From: Anaeromyxobacter oryzisoli
Lineage (GTDB): Bacteria; Myxococcota; Myxococcia; Myxococcales; Anaeromyxobacteraceae
Length of the DNA: 64,000 bases
Assembly (NCBI RefSeq): GCF_022690765.1
Contig: NZ_JALCZA010000014.1
Coordinates: forward strand, 30,165 to 94,164
Direction: 5' to 3'
Made by a program: the position numbers and the translations under genes. Of the stretch, positions 41,236-49,808 are shown piece by piece (position 1 is the first letter of the stretch; each line of letters starts with the position of its first letter). The notes under the pieces are model-generated. The model had not been told where the DNA came from and ran no database searches. It worked only from the letters and a program-made list of their open reading frames with translations.

Positions 41236-43962
41236 CTACTCGAGCGCGCGCCCCGCGAGCTCCTCGACCTTCGCGAGCGCCCGCTCGAGGCCCGAGGGAT
41301 CGGAGCCGCCGGCCTGCGCCAGGTCCGGCTTGCCGCCGCCCGAGCCCCCGACCAGCTTCGCCGCCTGCTTCACGAGGTCGCCGGCCTTGAGCTTCCCGGT
41401 GAGGTCCTTCGTGACGGCGACGAGGAGGATCGCCTTGCCGTCGTGCTCGGCGCCGAGGGCGACCACGCCCTTCCCGAGCCGGTCGCGCAGCTTGTCCGCG
41501 AGCTCGCGGAGGGCCTTGCCGTCGCCCTGGACCTTCACGGCGAGCACCTTCGCGCCCCCGATCTCCTTCGCCTGCGCGGCGAGGTCGCCGGACTGGGCGG
41601 CGGCGATCCTGGACTTCGCGTCCTCGAGCGCGCGCTCGAGCTCCTTCGTGCGCCGCTGCGACTGCTCGATCTTCTGCGCGACCTCGAGCGCGCCGGCCTT
41701 CAGGAGCGCGGCCGCCTGCCGGAGCTCGTCCGCCTCGCGCTGCGCCGCCTCGACCGCCTTCGGGCCGGTCAGGGCGACGACGCGCCGGACGCCGGCGGCG
41801 ATGGACTCCTCCGACGCGATCTTGAAGTAGGCGATGTCGCCGGTGCGCCGGACGTGGGTGCCGCCGCAGAGCTCCTTCGAGGGGCCGATCCGGACGACGC
41901 GCACCACGTCGCCGTACTTCTCCCCGAAGATCATCATCGCCCCGACCTGGCGCGCCTTCTCGAGCTCGAGGACCGCCGTCTCGGTCTCGACGTTCTCGCG
42001 CACGAGCTCGTTCACCCGCCGCTCGACGGTGTTGAGCTGCTCCGCGGTGAGCGGCTGGAAGTGCGAGAAGTCGAAGCGGAGGTAGTCCGGCGCGACCACC
42101 GAGCCGGCCTGCTTCACGTGCTCCCCGAGGGCCTCGCGGAGCGCGAACTGGAGGAGGTGCGTCGCGGAGTGGTTCGCGCGGACGAGGTCGCGGCGCCGCT
42201 CGTCCACCGCGAGCTCCACCCGGTCGCCGACGGCGAGCTCGCCCTCGAGCACCTCGCCGACGTGGGTGATGAGCCCGGGGACCGGGCGCTGGGCGTCGTC
42301 CACCCGGATCCGGAGCCCGCCCGGGCCGGTGATCGTGCCGACGTCGCCGACCTGGCCGCCGGACTCGCCGTAGAAGGGGGTCGCGGCGGCGATCACCTCG
42401 ACCCGGTCGCCCTTCCCCGCCTTCGCCGCGCGGGCCCCGTTCGCGATGAGCGCCTTCACCTCCGCGGTCGCCTTCGTCACCTCGTAGCCGAGGAACTTCA
42501 CCTCGCCGAGCTCGCCCGCGATGGCCTTGTGGAGATCGCCGACCGCCTCCTCGCCGGAGCCCTTCCATTCGGAGCGCGCGCGCTGCTCGGCCATGTTCCG
42601 GTCGAAGCCCTGCTCGTCCACGTCGAAGCCGCGCTCCGCGGCGATCACGCGGGTGAGGTCGAGCGGGAAGCCGAACGTGTCGTAGAGCTGGAACGCCACC
42701 TTGCCGTCGATGACGGGGCGCCCGTCCTTCGCCGGCGCCGAGGTGGCGGGCTTGCCGACCGCGACGGCGTCCGGGGCGGCGAGCTTCCGCATCTCCGCCT
42801 CGAGGATCGCGAGCCCCTTGTCGAGCGTCCGCCGGAAGGACTCCTCCTCCTGCTGCGCCACGGTGGTGATGAAGGGCTCGTTCTCGCGGATCTCCGGGTA
42901 GGCGGCCCCCATCTCGCCGATCACCACGCGGCAGACGTCGGCGAGGAAGGGCCTCTCGAGCCCGAGCCGCTTCCCGTGGCGGATGGCGCGGCGCATGATC
43001 CGGCGGAGCACGTACCCGCGCCCCTCGTTCGACGGCAGCACCCCGTCGCCCACGAGGAAGGTGGTCGCGCGGGCGTGGTCGGCGATGACGCGCATCGAGA
43101 CCGAGTCGTCCTCGTCCCGGCCGTACGGCTTCCCGGCCAGCTCCGCGACGGCGGCGATGATCTTCTGGAAGAGGTCGGTGTCGTAGTTCGACCGCTTCCC
43201 CTGCACCACCGCCGCGAGCCGCTCGAGGCCGGCGCCGGTGTCGATGGAGGGCTTGGGGAGCGGGGTGAGGCCGCCGTCGGCGCTCCGCTCGAACTGCATG
43301 AAGACGAGGTTCCAGATCTCGAGCCAGCGGTCGCAGTCGCAGGCGACGCCGAGGCACTTCCGCCCCGCCTTCTCCTCGGCGCAGGGGATGTCGTTGCCCT
43401 GGAAGTAGTGGAGCTCCGAGCACGGGCCGCACGGCCCGGTGTCGCCCATCGCCCAGAAGTTGTCCTTCGCCCCGAGCTTGTGGATCCGGGCCTCCGGGAC
43501 GCCCTGCGCCTTCCAGAACCCGTACGCCTCGGCGTCCCAGGGGATCGTCCCCTCGCCGGCGAAGACCGTCGCGGCGAGCCGGTCCTTCGGGATCCCGAGC
43601 CACCGCGGGCTGGTCACGAGCTCCCAGGCCCAGGCGATCGCGTCCTGCTTGAAGTAGTCGCCGAAGGAGAAGTTCCCCATCATCTCGAAGAACGTGTGGT
43701 GGCGGGCGGTGAACCCGACGTTCTCGAGATCGTTGTGCTTGCCGCCGGCCCGCACGCACTTCTGCGCGGTGGTCGCCCGGGTGTAGTCCCGCTTCTCCCG
43801 GCCGGTGAACACGTCCTTGAACTGGACCATGCCGGCGTTCGTGAAGAGGAGCGTCGGGTCGTTCTGCGGGACGAGGGAGGAGCTCGGGGCTCGGTGGTGG
43901 CCGTGCTCCTCGAAGAAGCGGAGGAAGAGCTCGCGGATGTCGGCGGCGGTCGGGGTCTTCAT
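41236..43962 (-). CDS. alaS: Alanyl-tRNA synthetase
   Basis: The 908-residue enzyme has the class II core (IRELFLRFFEEHGHHRAPSS, FTNAGMVQFKDVF, FEMMGNFSFGDYFK). The editing domain carries NHSATHLLQFALREALG and the zinc residues Cys699 and His703 in CGGTHV. The C-Ala domain ends with the glycine-rich GGSGGGKPDLAQAGG. It charges tRNA-Ala and clears Ser/Gly mischarging. ATG 43962 (MKTPTAADIRELF) fits the family. A GCCTCC/GGAGGC hairpin overlaps the stop codon. Length is normal. Confidence 0.97.
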   Translation of the reverse strand: MKTPTAADIRELFLRFFEEHGHHRAPSSSLVPQNDPTLLFTNAGMVQFKDVFTGREKRDYTRATTAQKCVRAGGKHNDLENVGFTARHHTFFEMMGNFSFGDYFKQDAIAWAWELVTSPRWLGIPKDRLAATVFAGEGTIPWDAEAYGFWKAQGVPEARIHKLGAKDNFWAMGDTGPCGPCSELHYFQGNDIPCAEEKAGRKCLGVACDCDRWLEIWNLVFMQFERSADGGLTPLPKPSIDTGAGLERLAAVVQGKRSNYDTDLFQKIIAAVAELAGKPYGRDEDDSVSMRVIADHARATTFLVGDGVLPSNEGRGYVLRRIMRRAIRHGKRLGLERPFLADVCRVVIGEMGAAYPEIRENEPFITTVAQQEEESFRRTLDKGLAILEAEMRKLAAPDAVAVGKPATSAPAKDGRPVIDGKVAFQLYDTFGFPLDLTRVIAAERGFDVDEQGFDRNMAEQRARSEWKGSGEEAVGDLHKAIAGELGEVKFLGYEVTKATAEVKALIANGARAAKAGKGDRVEVIAAATPFYGESGGQVGDVGTITGPGGLRIRVDDAQRPVPGLITHVGEVLEGELAVGDRVELAVDERRRDLVRANHSATHLLQFALREALGEHVKQAGSVVAPDYLRFDFSHFQPLTAEQLNTVERRVNELVRENVETETAVLELEKARQVGAMMIFGEKYGDVVRVVRIGPSKELCGGTHVRRTGDIAYFKIASEESIAAGVRRVVALTGPKAVEAAQREADELRQAAALLKAGALEVAQKIEQSQRRTKELERALEDAKSRIAAAQSGDLAAQAKEIGGAKVLAVKVQGDGKALRELADKLRDRLGKGVVALGAEHDGKAILLVAVTKDLTGKLKAGDLVKQAAKLVGGSGGGKPDLAQAGGSDPSGLERALAKVEELAGRALE

Positions 43963-44045
43963 GAGGGATGCCTTGAATAACAGACGTTTGCGCCCGGATC
44001 CACAGGCGCCTCGCCCCGACTCCCCCCGCCCCGCCGGCCGCGCCG

Positions 44046-44453
44046 CTACCCGCCCAGCGCCGGGACCTCGACCTTCCAGGTCCCGCCCTCGCGCACGAGG
44101 GTGACCTCGCCGCGCGCGCCGGTCTCGTCCTCGACCCGCACCACGGCCGCGTCCGCCGACTCGCGGAGCACCAGCGCCGAGCGCAGCCTCGGCGCGCGGA
44201 CCGCGAGGTCGCCGACGACGATGTCCTGGCCGCGCGGCGGGACCACCCCGGGCGCCGCGGCGCCGAGGGCCCTGGCGCGCGCGTCGAACGCCGCCTGCGC
44301 GCGCCGCGAGAGCATCGACCAGACCGCCGCCGCGTCGCCGTTCCGGGCCGCGGCCGCGAAGGCCCGGTACCGATCGGCGGGCCCCGCCGCGCGGCGGCAC
44401 GCGGGGAGCGCGAGGGCGAGGGAGAGGACGGCGAGCGAGAGGAGGCGACGCAT
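44046..44453 (-). CDS. Small hypothetical lipoprotein
   Basis: The 135-residue product has a lipoprotein signal: MRRLLSLAVLSLALALPAC, with the lipobox LPAC giving an acylated Cys19. The mature part has a short helical region (YRAFAAAARNGDAAAVWSML) and then strands with GGTWKVEVP near the end. That is reminiscent of small NTF2-like periplasmic domains, though this is a weak resemblance. It lies upstream of alaS on the same strand with an 83-base gap. It is divergent from the next lipoprotein gene. No function can be assigned. Confidence 0.7.
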   Translation of the reverse strand: MRRLLSLAVLSLALALPACRRAAGPADRYRAFAAAARNGDAAAVWSMLSRRAQAAFDARARALGAAAPGVVPPRGQDIVVGDLAVRAPRLRSALVLRESADAAVVRVEDETGARGEVTLVREGGTWKVEVPALGG

Positions 44454-44621
44454 GGTGCTCGCGAGTGTAGCCTCGCCGGCGCTGGAACGCCCGGTCCGCC
44501 GGGGCGCGGGCGGCGCCGGAGGGTCGCAGGACGTGTCCCCCCGTCCGCCCGCCCGTCGCTTTGTCCGGGGCTCGCCGCCCACCCAGGGCGGCCTCACCTT
44601 CCGCTTTTCCGGGAGGGACCC

Positions 44622-45203
44622 ATGAAGATCCTCGACCTCGCCCTCGGCGCGCTCGCGCTCGGGCTCGGGCTCGCGTGCAGCACCACCCAGTCGTCGCGCT
44701 CGGCGAGCGCGGAGCCCGAAGGGCAGCGCGCCGAGCCGGCCGCGAGCGCGAGCACCGCGCCGCTCGCGCCGGGCGAGATCGAGCGGGCGCCGGGGGAGCA
44801 GCGGCTCTCCGGGCGCGTGGCGCGGTCCACCCCCGACGCGCTCGTGATCGACACCGATGACGGGCTCCAGCGGACCGTCGCCGTGCCCGACGACGCCGCC
44901 ATCGTGGTCAACGGCCAGCAGGCCAGCCTGGCCGACCTCGCGCCCGGCGCCGACGTGCGGGTGAGCTACGACGAGCGAGAGGACGGGCGCCAGATCGCCA
45001 CGCGCGTGGAGGCGAGCCAGGGCACGCCCGGCGGCATGGGCTCGAACGCGCCGGCCTCGCCCGGGTCCGCCGGCGGGCGCGAAGAGGGCGCCCCGGCCTC
45101 GCCTGCCGGCGTCGAGCCGGGGGGCGGCTCCGCGACCGGCCCCGACATCGCCGCGACCGGTCCCGGCGAGGACCAGGAGAGCTCGACCGCAGGGAAGTGG
45201 TAG
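44622..45203 (+). CDS. Hypothetical lipoprotein with a small beta domain
   Basis: The 193-residue protein starts MKILDLALGALALGLGLAC, a lipoprotein signal with Cys19 at the lipobox. After a Ser/Ala/Pro-rich linker, residues 60-125 form strands (RLSGRVARSTPDALVIDTDD, LQRTVAVPDDAAIVVNG, VRVSYDEREDGRQIA). These look like the small DUF5666-type or OB-like domain seen in other lipoproteins. The last 65 residues are a Gly/Pro/Ala/Ser-rich tail. GGGAGGG precedes the ATG. Function is unknown. Confidence 0.7.
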   Translation: MKILDLALGALALGLGLACSTTQSSRSASAEPEGQRAEPAASASTAPLAPGEIERAPGEQRLSGRVARSTPDALVIDTDDGLQRTVAVPDDAAIVVNGQQASLADLAPGADVRVSYDEREDGRQIATRVEASQGTPGGMGSNAPASPGSAGGREEGAPASPAGVEPGGGSATGPDIAATGPGEDQESSTAGKW

Positions 45204-45310
45204 CTCCGGCGCTTCGTAGCGCCTCTCGGGTCGAGCCCGTCGCGAGGCACACGATGCCGTCGCCGAGCCGGGGCACACGACGACGGAGCAGCGCAGGCGC
45301 TTCGAAGCTC

Positions 45311-45360
45311 CGTTCGCCCTGAGCGTAGGCGCGCGCTGCGCGCCGGAGTCGAAGGGCGAG
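45311..45360. repeat. Nested REP-like palindrome (CGCCCTGAGC type)
   Basis: Outer arms TCGCCCT (45314-45320) and AGGGCGA (45353-45359) enclose a perfect inner hairpin GGCGCGC-GCT-GCGCGCC (45328-45344). The CCCTGAGC...GTCGAAGGG words are a known style of repetitive extragenic palindrome in GC-rich genomes. It lies in the 233-base gap between two converging genes (lipoprotein and trmB), where it could act as a transcription barrier. No gene is visible in this gap. Confidence 0.7.
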
Positions 45361-45436
45361 CAGCGGACGGAGGAGCCTGCCCGGCGCAGGCAGGCAGCGT
45401 GCGCCGCAGCAGGGCTCAGCCCAATCGAGCGGCGCT

Positions 45437-46042
45437 TCAGGGCTTCCGCAGCCGGAGCCGCCACACCGGCTGGCCGGTGGCGAGGTACCGCCGCTCCCGC
45501 GTGGACGGGATCTCGTCGGGCGGGGGCTCGGCGAACCGGCCGGGGCCGGCCTCGTTGGCGAACCCGGCCTCCTCGAGGCGCGCCACCGCCTCGAGGGCGT
45601 AGCGCTCCACGTCGGTGCGAAAGTCGAGGAGCCCACCCGGCGCGAGGAGGCCGAGGAGCAGCGTGGACATCCGGTCGTCCACCAGCCGGCGCCGGTGATG
45701 GCGGCGCTTCCACCACGGATCGGGGAAGTGGACGTGGATCGCCGCGAGCCCGCCGGCGGGGAAGAGCCGCGGGGCGAGGAGCCGCGCGTCGCCGCAGAGC
45801 ACGAGCAGGTTCGGGAGCGCGCGCTTCTCGGCCTTGGCCGCGACCATCGCGGCGAACTTCTTCCGCTGCTCGATGGCGACGAGCGCGCGCTCGGGGAAGG
45901 CCTTCGCGTAGGCGAGCGCGAACCCGCCGTGACCCGAGCCGATCTCGAGCTCGAGCCGGCCCGCGGCCCGCCCGAACCGCGCGCCCCAGTCCGGCAGCAG
46001 CTCGAGCGCGATGGGAGCGTCGTCCTCGCTGGAGAAGATCAT
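45437..46042 (-). CDS. trmB: tRNA (guanine46-N7)-methyltransferase TrmB
   Basis: The 201-residue protein has the SAM-binding motif LELEIGSGHGGFALAYA, then LVAIEQRKKFAAMVAAKA. The TrmB signature IHVHFPDPWWKRRHHRRRL follows, and a FRTDVERYALEAV segment lies beyond it. It methylates N7 of G46 in tRNA. ATG 46042 follows GAGAGG eight bases upstream. It is divergent from the next lipoprotein gene with only 34 bases between, so the two promoters must overlap or lie inside the genes. Confidence 0.93.
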   Translation of the reverse strand: MIFSSEDDAPIALELLPDWGARFGRAAGRLELEIGSGHGGFALAYAKAFPERALVAIEQRKKFAAMVAAKAEKRALPNLLVLCGDARLLAPRLFPAGGLAAIHVHFPDPWWKRRHHRRRLVDDRMSTLLLGLLAPGGLLDFRTDVERYALEAVARLEEAGFANEAGPGRFAEPPPDEIPSTRERRYLATGQPVWRLRLRKP

Positions 46043-46076
46043 GAGCGGGCCTCTCTTAACATGGTAAGAAACGGGC

Positions 46077-47750
46077 GTGCTGGGGCGTGCCACAGGACCG
46101 TCCGCCTTCCTCGCCGCCGTCGCCGCTCTCTCGAGCTGTACGTGCCCTGGCAGGCAGGCGGGTCCGCCGCCGGAGCGGTTCGTCCCGGCCGCGGTCGAGC
46201 TGGCGCTGGTGGTGCCCGAGGCGGGTCGCGCAGCGCGCGAGCTGGCGGCCCTGCACGCCGCGGTGGCCGGCTTCCCCGGCGGCGCCGAGCTGGTCCAGGC
46301 GCGCGGCACCCTCGGCGCCCAGCTCGGCTTCGACCCGCTCGACCCGAAGGCGCTCCGCGACGCAGGCATCGAGCCGCGCCGCGGCGCGGCGATCGCCTCC
46401 TACCCCCTGCCCGGCCGGGGCGCGGCCGACCCTGCCCGGCTCCTCGTCCTGCCGGTGGGCGACGCCGCGAAGCTCGACGCGCTGTTCGCCCGGATCGCCC
46501 GCGACCGGCTCGGCGCCGTGCAGCGCGCCTCGGACACCCGGGGCACGGTCTCGATCACGACCTTCGCGACGGCCCCGGGCGCCCCGCCAGCCCTGGCCTA
46601 CGCGGTGGTCGAGCGGACCGCGCTCCTCGCCGCCGGCCCCCTCGCGGCGGAGGTCGTCGCCGCCGCCGCCGCGCGGCCTCCCCCCGAGAGCCTCGCCGAG
46701 GCCGCGCCCTGGAAGACGGCGCGGCGGGCCCTGGGCGACCGGTACGCGGCGATCCTGTTCGTGCCGCCCGGCTCGCGCCGGCTCGCCGGGGAGTGGGCGC
46801 TGAAGGACGGCGTCGCCCTCGCGACCTCCGGCGGCGCCGAGGGCGTCCGGCTCGGGGCCGCGGTCCTCCTCGGCGACCGCGAGGCCTCGTTCCGCGCCCT
46901 CGCCGCGAACGGCGCGGCCGCCGGGCTCGTCGCGCGCCTCGACCCGCGCGCGCCGCTCGCGGGCCGCTTCGACGGCGACTTCTCCGCCCTGGGCCGCAAG
47001 CTCCTGCCGCTCCTGCCCGCCCGGGAGCGGGCGCGGCTCGCCGCGCGCGGGATCGACCCGCAGCACGACGTCCTCGACCTCCTCGCGCCGGGCGCCGCGA
47101 TCGCCCTCTCGCTCCCGCCGAGCCTGGACCTCGCCGCCGTCTCCGAGGAGGCGGTCCGCGCCGACCCGCTCCTCGTGGGGCACTTCGAGGCGGTGCTGCC
47201 GGTGAGGGACGCGGCGGCGGCGGCGGCGCTGTCGGAGCGGATCGCGCCGCACCGGGCGGTGCGCGCGAAGCCTCCGCGCGGCGGCCCGCGCGCCGTCGCC
47301 GCCAACCCGGGGCCGTCCGCGCCCGCGGCGAGCGACCCGGCGACGTGGCGCGTCGTGACGCCCTCCGGGGAGATCGCGTGGACCGTGGACGCGCAGGCGC
47401 GCCGGATCGTGGCGGCGGGCGGCCCGCCGGGCGCGCTCGACGCGCTCCGCGCCCGGCTCGGCGGCGCGGGCCCCGGCTTCGAGCCCCCGACCCAGGCCTC
47501 CGCGGCGGCGCTCCGGGGCGGCCTCGGCGGCGCCGTGCTCGATCCGCGCAAGCTCGTCGCGAGCGTGCGGGCGCTGCCGGACGACGCGTTCGGGACGGGG
47601 CCCTCCGGCTTCGTGGTCCGCTCCGTGGTGGACCGCTTCCTCGAGCCGGCGGCGCGGCTCGCGGCGCTCTCGGCGGGGGCCGAGCTGGCGCCGGGCGCGC
47701 TCCTCGTCTCGCTCGACGTGGAGATGCGGGCGCCGGGGGCGGCGCCGTGA
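46077..47750 (+). CDS. Large hypothetical lipoprotein linked to an ABC transporter
   Basis: I do not recognise this 557-residue protein. Its N-terminus (GPSAFLAAVAALSSC) is a lipoprotein signal with a likely acylated Cys21. The mature chain alternates helix and strand segments rich in Ala/Gly/Pro. It has repeated ideas such as LGAQLGFDPLDPKALRDAGI and LLVLPVGDAAKLDALFARIA, resembling large DUF3352-type proteins only loosely. Its stop overlaps the ABC ATPase start (GTGA), so it should work with that transporter, perhaps as its periplasmic component. GTG 46077 lies close to the divergent trmB. Confidence 0.7.
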   Translation: MLGRATGPSAFLAAVAALSSCTCPGRQAGPPPERFVPAAVELALVVPEAGRAARELAALHAAVAGFPGGAELVQARGTLGAQLGFDPLDPKALRDAGIEPRRGAAIASYPLPGRGAADPARLLVLPVGDAAKLDALFARIARDRLGAVQRASDTRGTVSITTFATAPGAPPALAYAVVERTALLAAGPLAAEVVAAAAARPPPESLAEAAPWKTARRALGDRYAAILFVPPGSRRLAGEWALKDGVALATSGGAEGVRLGAAVLLGDREASFRALAANGAAAGLVARLDPRAPLAGRFDGDFSALGRKLLPLLPARERARLAARGIDPQHDVLDLLAPGAAIALSLPPSLDLAAVSEEAVRADPLLVGHFEAVLPVRDAAAAAALSERIAPHRAVRAKPPRGGPRAVAANPGPSAPAASDPATWRVVTPSGEIAWTVDAQARRIVAAGGPPGALDALRARLGGAGPGFEPPTQASAAALRGGLGGAVLDPRKLVASVRALPDDAFGTGPSGFVVRSVVDRFLEPAARLAALSAGAELAPGALLVSLDVEMRAPGAAP

Positions 47751-48415
47751 TCCGGCTCGCCGGCGTCACGAAGACGTTCCGCGACGGCGAGCAGGCCCTC
47801 CCGATCCTGCGGGGGGTGGACCTCGAGGTCGCGCCGGGCGAGCTCGTCGCCATCGTGGGCCCGTCGGGCTCCGGGAAGTCCACGCTCCTCTACATCGCCG
47901 GCGCCCTGGACACCGACTACGGGGGCGAGGTGACGATCGCGGACGTGCCGCTCGCCGGCCTCTCGCCCACCCGGCGCGCCGCGCTGCGGAACCGGGCGGT
48001 CGGGTTCGTGTTCCAGTCCTTCAACCTGCTCCAGGGGCTCTCCGCGCTCGAGAACGTCATGCTCCCGGGCATGCTCCGGCGCGACGGGACGGACCGCGCC
48101 GACGTCCGGGAGCGGGCGGCGGACGCGCTCGACCGGGTCGGGCTCGCGGCGAAGGCCAAGGCGCCGCCCGCGCGGCTCTCCGGCGGCGAGCGGCAGCGCG
48201 TCGCGATCGCGCGGGCGATCTTCACGAGACCGCGGGTGATCCTCGCGGACGAGCCGACCGGCAACCTCGACGCGGTGACCGGCGAGGGCATCATCTCGCT
48301 GTTCGGGGAGCTGGCGCGCGACGGGCTCACCGTCCTCGTCGTGACGCACGAGGAGCGCGTCTCGCGGGCGGCGGCGCGGGTGCTCCACCTCCACGACGGG
48401 AGGCTCTCCTCGTGA
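47747..48415 (+). CDS. ABC transporter ATP-binding protein (MacB/LolD type)
   Basis: The 222-residue ATPase has Walker A GPSGSGKST near residue 38, the Q-loop in VFQSFNLL, signature LSGGERQRVAIARAI, Walker B VILADEPTGNLD and the H-loop in VVTHEE. The sequence pattern, with ENVMLPGML after the Q-loop, is that of the LolD/MacB group. It powers a permease encoded just downstream (overlap GTGA). With the preceding lipoprotein it forms a three-gene unit for lipoprotein release, export or mechanotransmission. The exact cargo is unknown. Confidence 0.9.
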   Translation: MIRLAGVTKTFRDGEQALPILRGVDLEVAPGELVAIVGPSGSGKSTLLYIAGALDTDYGGEVTIADVPLAGLSPTRRAALRNRAVGFVFQSFNLLQGLSALENVMLPGMLRRDGTDRADVRERAADALDRVGLAAKAKAPPARLSGGERQRVAIARAIFTRPRVILADEPTGNLDAVTGEGIISLFGELARDGLTVLVVTHEERVSRAAARVLHLHDGRLSS

Positions 48416-49695
48416 GCGCGCGCGGCCTGCTCTGGATCGCGCGGGCGAGCCTGCGCGCGGACCGCCGCGGCGCGATCGTGAACACCGCGGCCGCCTGCGT
48501 GGGCGCGGCGTCCCTGGTGCTCTTCCTCGCCCTCGGGCTCGGCGTCTCGCACGCGGCCCGCCGGATGTTCCCCGCCGAGGCCCGGCTCGTGGACGTCGTC
48601 CCCGGCGCGGTGTCGCTCGGCGGCGTCCTCGGGGGCGGGCAGCTCGACGACGGGGCGGTGGCGCGGCTCCGCGCGCTGCCCGGCGTCGCCGACGCGTGGC
48701 CGCGGCTCGCGCTGCGCGTGCCGCTGGCGGTGCCGGGCCCGCCCCGCGGGCTCGACTACAACTGGCCGCCGGGGATGACGGTGCAGGTGCCGGTGGTGGG
48801 GGTGGCCCCGGGGCTCGTCGCGCAGGACCTCCGCGGGAGGCCGTTCGTCGATCCCCGGGACGGAGGCCCGATCCCGACGGTCCTCTCGGGGCGCCTGCTC
48901 GAGGTCTACGACAAGACCATCGCGCCGGCGTGGAACGTGCGGCGGCTCCCCCCCGGCATCTCCCTGGTCGGCGTCGAGGTGCCGGTCAGGATCGGCTTCT
49001 CGATCGTCCCGCAGAAGACCGAGGCCCGGGTGTACGACGGCCGCCTCGTCCTCGCCGGTCTCTCGGATCGCGTGCCGCTCTACATGGCGGCGGTGCCGCT
49101 CGACACGGTGAGGCGTCTGCACCGTGAGTACGGCAAGTCGGACCAGGGCTACACGCAGGTGACGCTGCTCGCGCGGCGCCCGGATGACGTGCCGGGGCTC
49201 GTCGCCGCGGCGCGACGGATGGGGTTCGCGGTGGACGAGGGCGAGCGCGCGGCGGCGGAGCGGGTCGGCACGGTGGTCCTCGTCACGACGGGCGCGCTGG
49301 TCCTGCTCGCGGCGGTGATGTGCGCCCTGGCGGCGCTCGCCATCGCGCAGTCCCTCTCGGCGAGCATCCGCGGCCGGGCGAAGGAGATCGCGGTGCTGGC
49401 GGCGGTGGGGGCCGCCCCGGCGGACGTGCGGGCGATCGTCCTCGCGGAGGCGGGGATCATCGGCGTGCTCGGCGGCGCGGTCGGGACGCTCGCCGCGCTC
49501 GGCGTCGCCGCCCTCGCGGATCGGGTCGCCCTCGGGCTCCTCCCGGACTTCCCGTTCCGGCCGGAGACGTTCTTCGCCTTCCCCGCCTGGATCCTGCTCC
49601 TCGGGATCGCGGTCCCGGCCGCCGCCGCCGTGGTCGGGGCCCTGGCCCCCGCCGCCATCGCCGCGCGGGTCGATCCGGCGCGGACGCTGTCGTAG
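48412..49695 (+). CDS. ABC transporter permease, FtsX/MacB type
   Basis: The 427-residue protein has the FtsX-like layout. One N-terminal membrane segment (VNTAAACVGAASLVLFLALG) is followed by a periplasmic domain at about 40-270. Three C-terminal segments follow, starting at VGTVVLVTTGALVLLAAVM, with the conserved IRGRAKEIAVLAAVGA motif. It forms a dimer with the upstream ATPase. Such transporters transmit energy to periplasmic partners instead of moving small solutes. GTG 48412 overlaps the ATPase stop. A hairpin and a bidirectional-looking terminator follow. Confidence 0.88.
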   Translation: MSARGLLWIARASLRADRRGAIVNTAAACVGAASLVLFLALGLGVSHAARRMFPAEARLVDVVPGAVSLGGVLGGGQLDDGAVARLRALPGVADAWPRLALRVPLAVPGPPRGLDYNWPPGMTVQVPVVGVAPGLVAQDLRGRPFVDPRDGGPIPTVLSGRLLEVYDKTIAPAWNVRRLPPGISLVGVEVPVRIGFSIVPQKTEARVYDGRLVLAGLSDRVPLYMAAVPLDTVRRLHREYGKSDQGYTQVTLLARRPDDVPGLVAAARRMGFAVDEGERAAAERVGTVVLVTTGALVLLAAVMCALAALAIAQSLSASIRGRAKEIAVLAAVGAAPADVRAIVLAEAGIIGVLGGAVGTLAALGVAALADRVALGLLPDFPFRPETFFAFPAWILLLGIAVPAAAAVVGALAPAAIAARVDPARTLS

Positions 49696-49715
49696 GGCGA
49701 CCGCATACGTGATGC

Positions 49716-49731
49716 GGGGCGAGCGCGCCCC
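49716..49731. repeat. Short palindrome related to the murB-ddl spacer
   Basis: GGGGCG-AGCG-CGCCCC at 49716-49731 matches the core of GGGGCGCG-CGAG-CGCGCCCC at 22230-22249. It lies 20 bases after the permease stop. Confidence 0.45.
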
Positions 49732-49741
49732 GGAGACGGAG

Positions 49742-49777
49742 ACGGCCCGAACGGCAGGAGCCGTGCGGGCCGTTTCG
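49742..49777. terminator. Hairpin terminator between converging genes
   Basis: ACGGCCCG (49742-49749) pairs with CGGGCCGT (49766-49773), with an inner ACGGC/GCCGT stem (49751-49764). TTTCGAG follows on the plus strand. It lies between the ABC permease and the converging transglycosylase gene. The short T-run makes it moderate on the plus strand and weak on the minus strand. Confidence 0.55.
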
Positions 49778-49808
49778 AGTCGAGCAGGGCGGCGCCGGGG
49801 CGATCGGC

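Noticed and set aside
41199..41236. TTGACA near 41200 as a plus-strand promoter
   Set aside because: No -10 lies at proper distance and no plus-strand gene follows; the alaS and hypothetical genes are on the minus strand.
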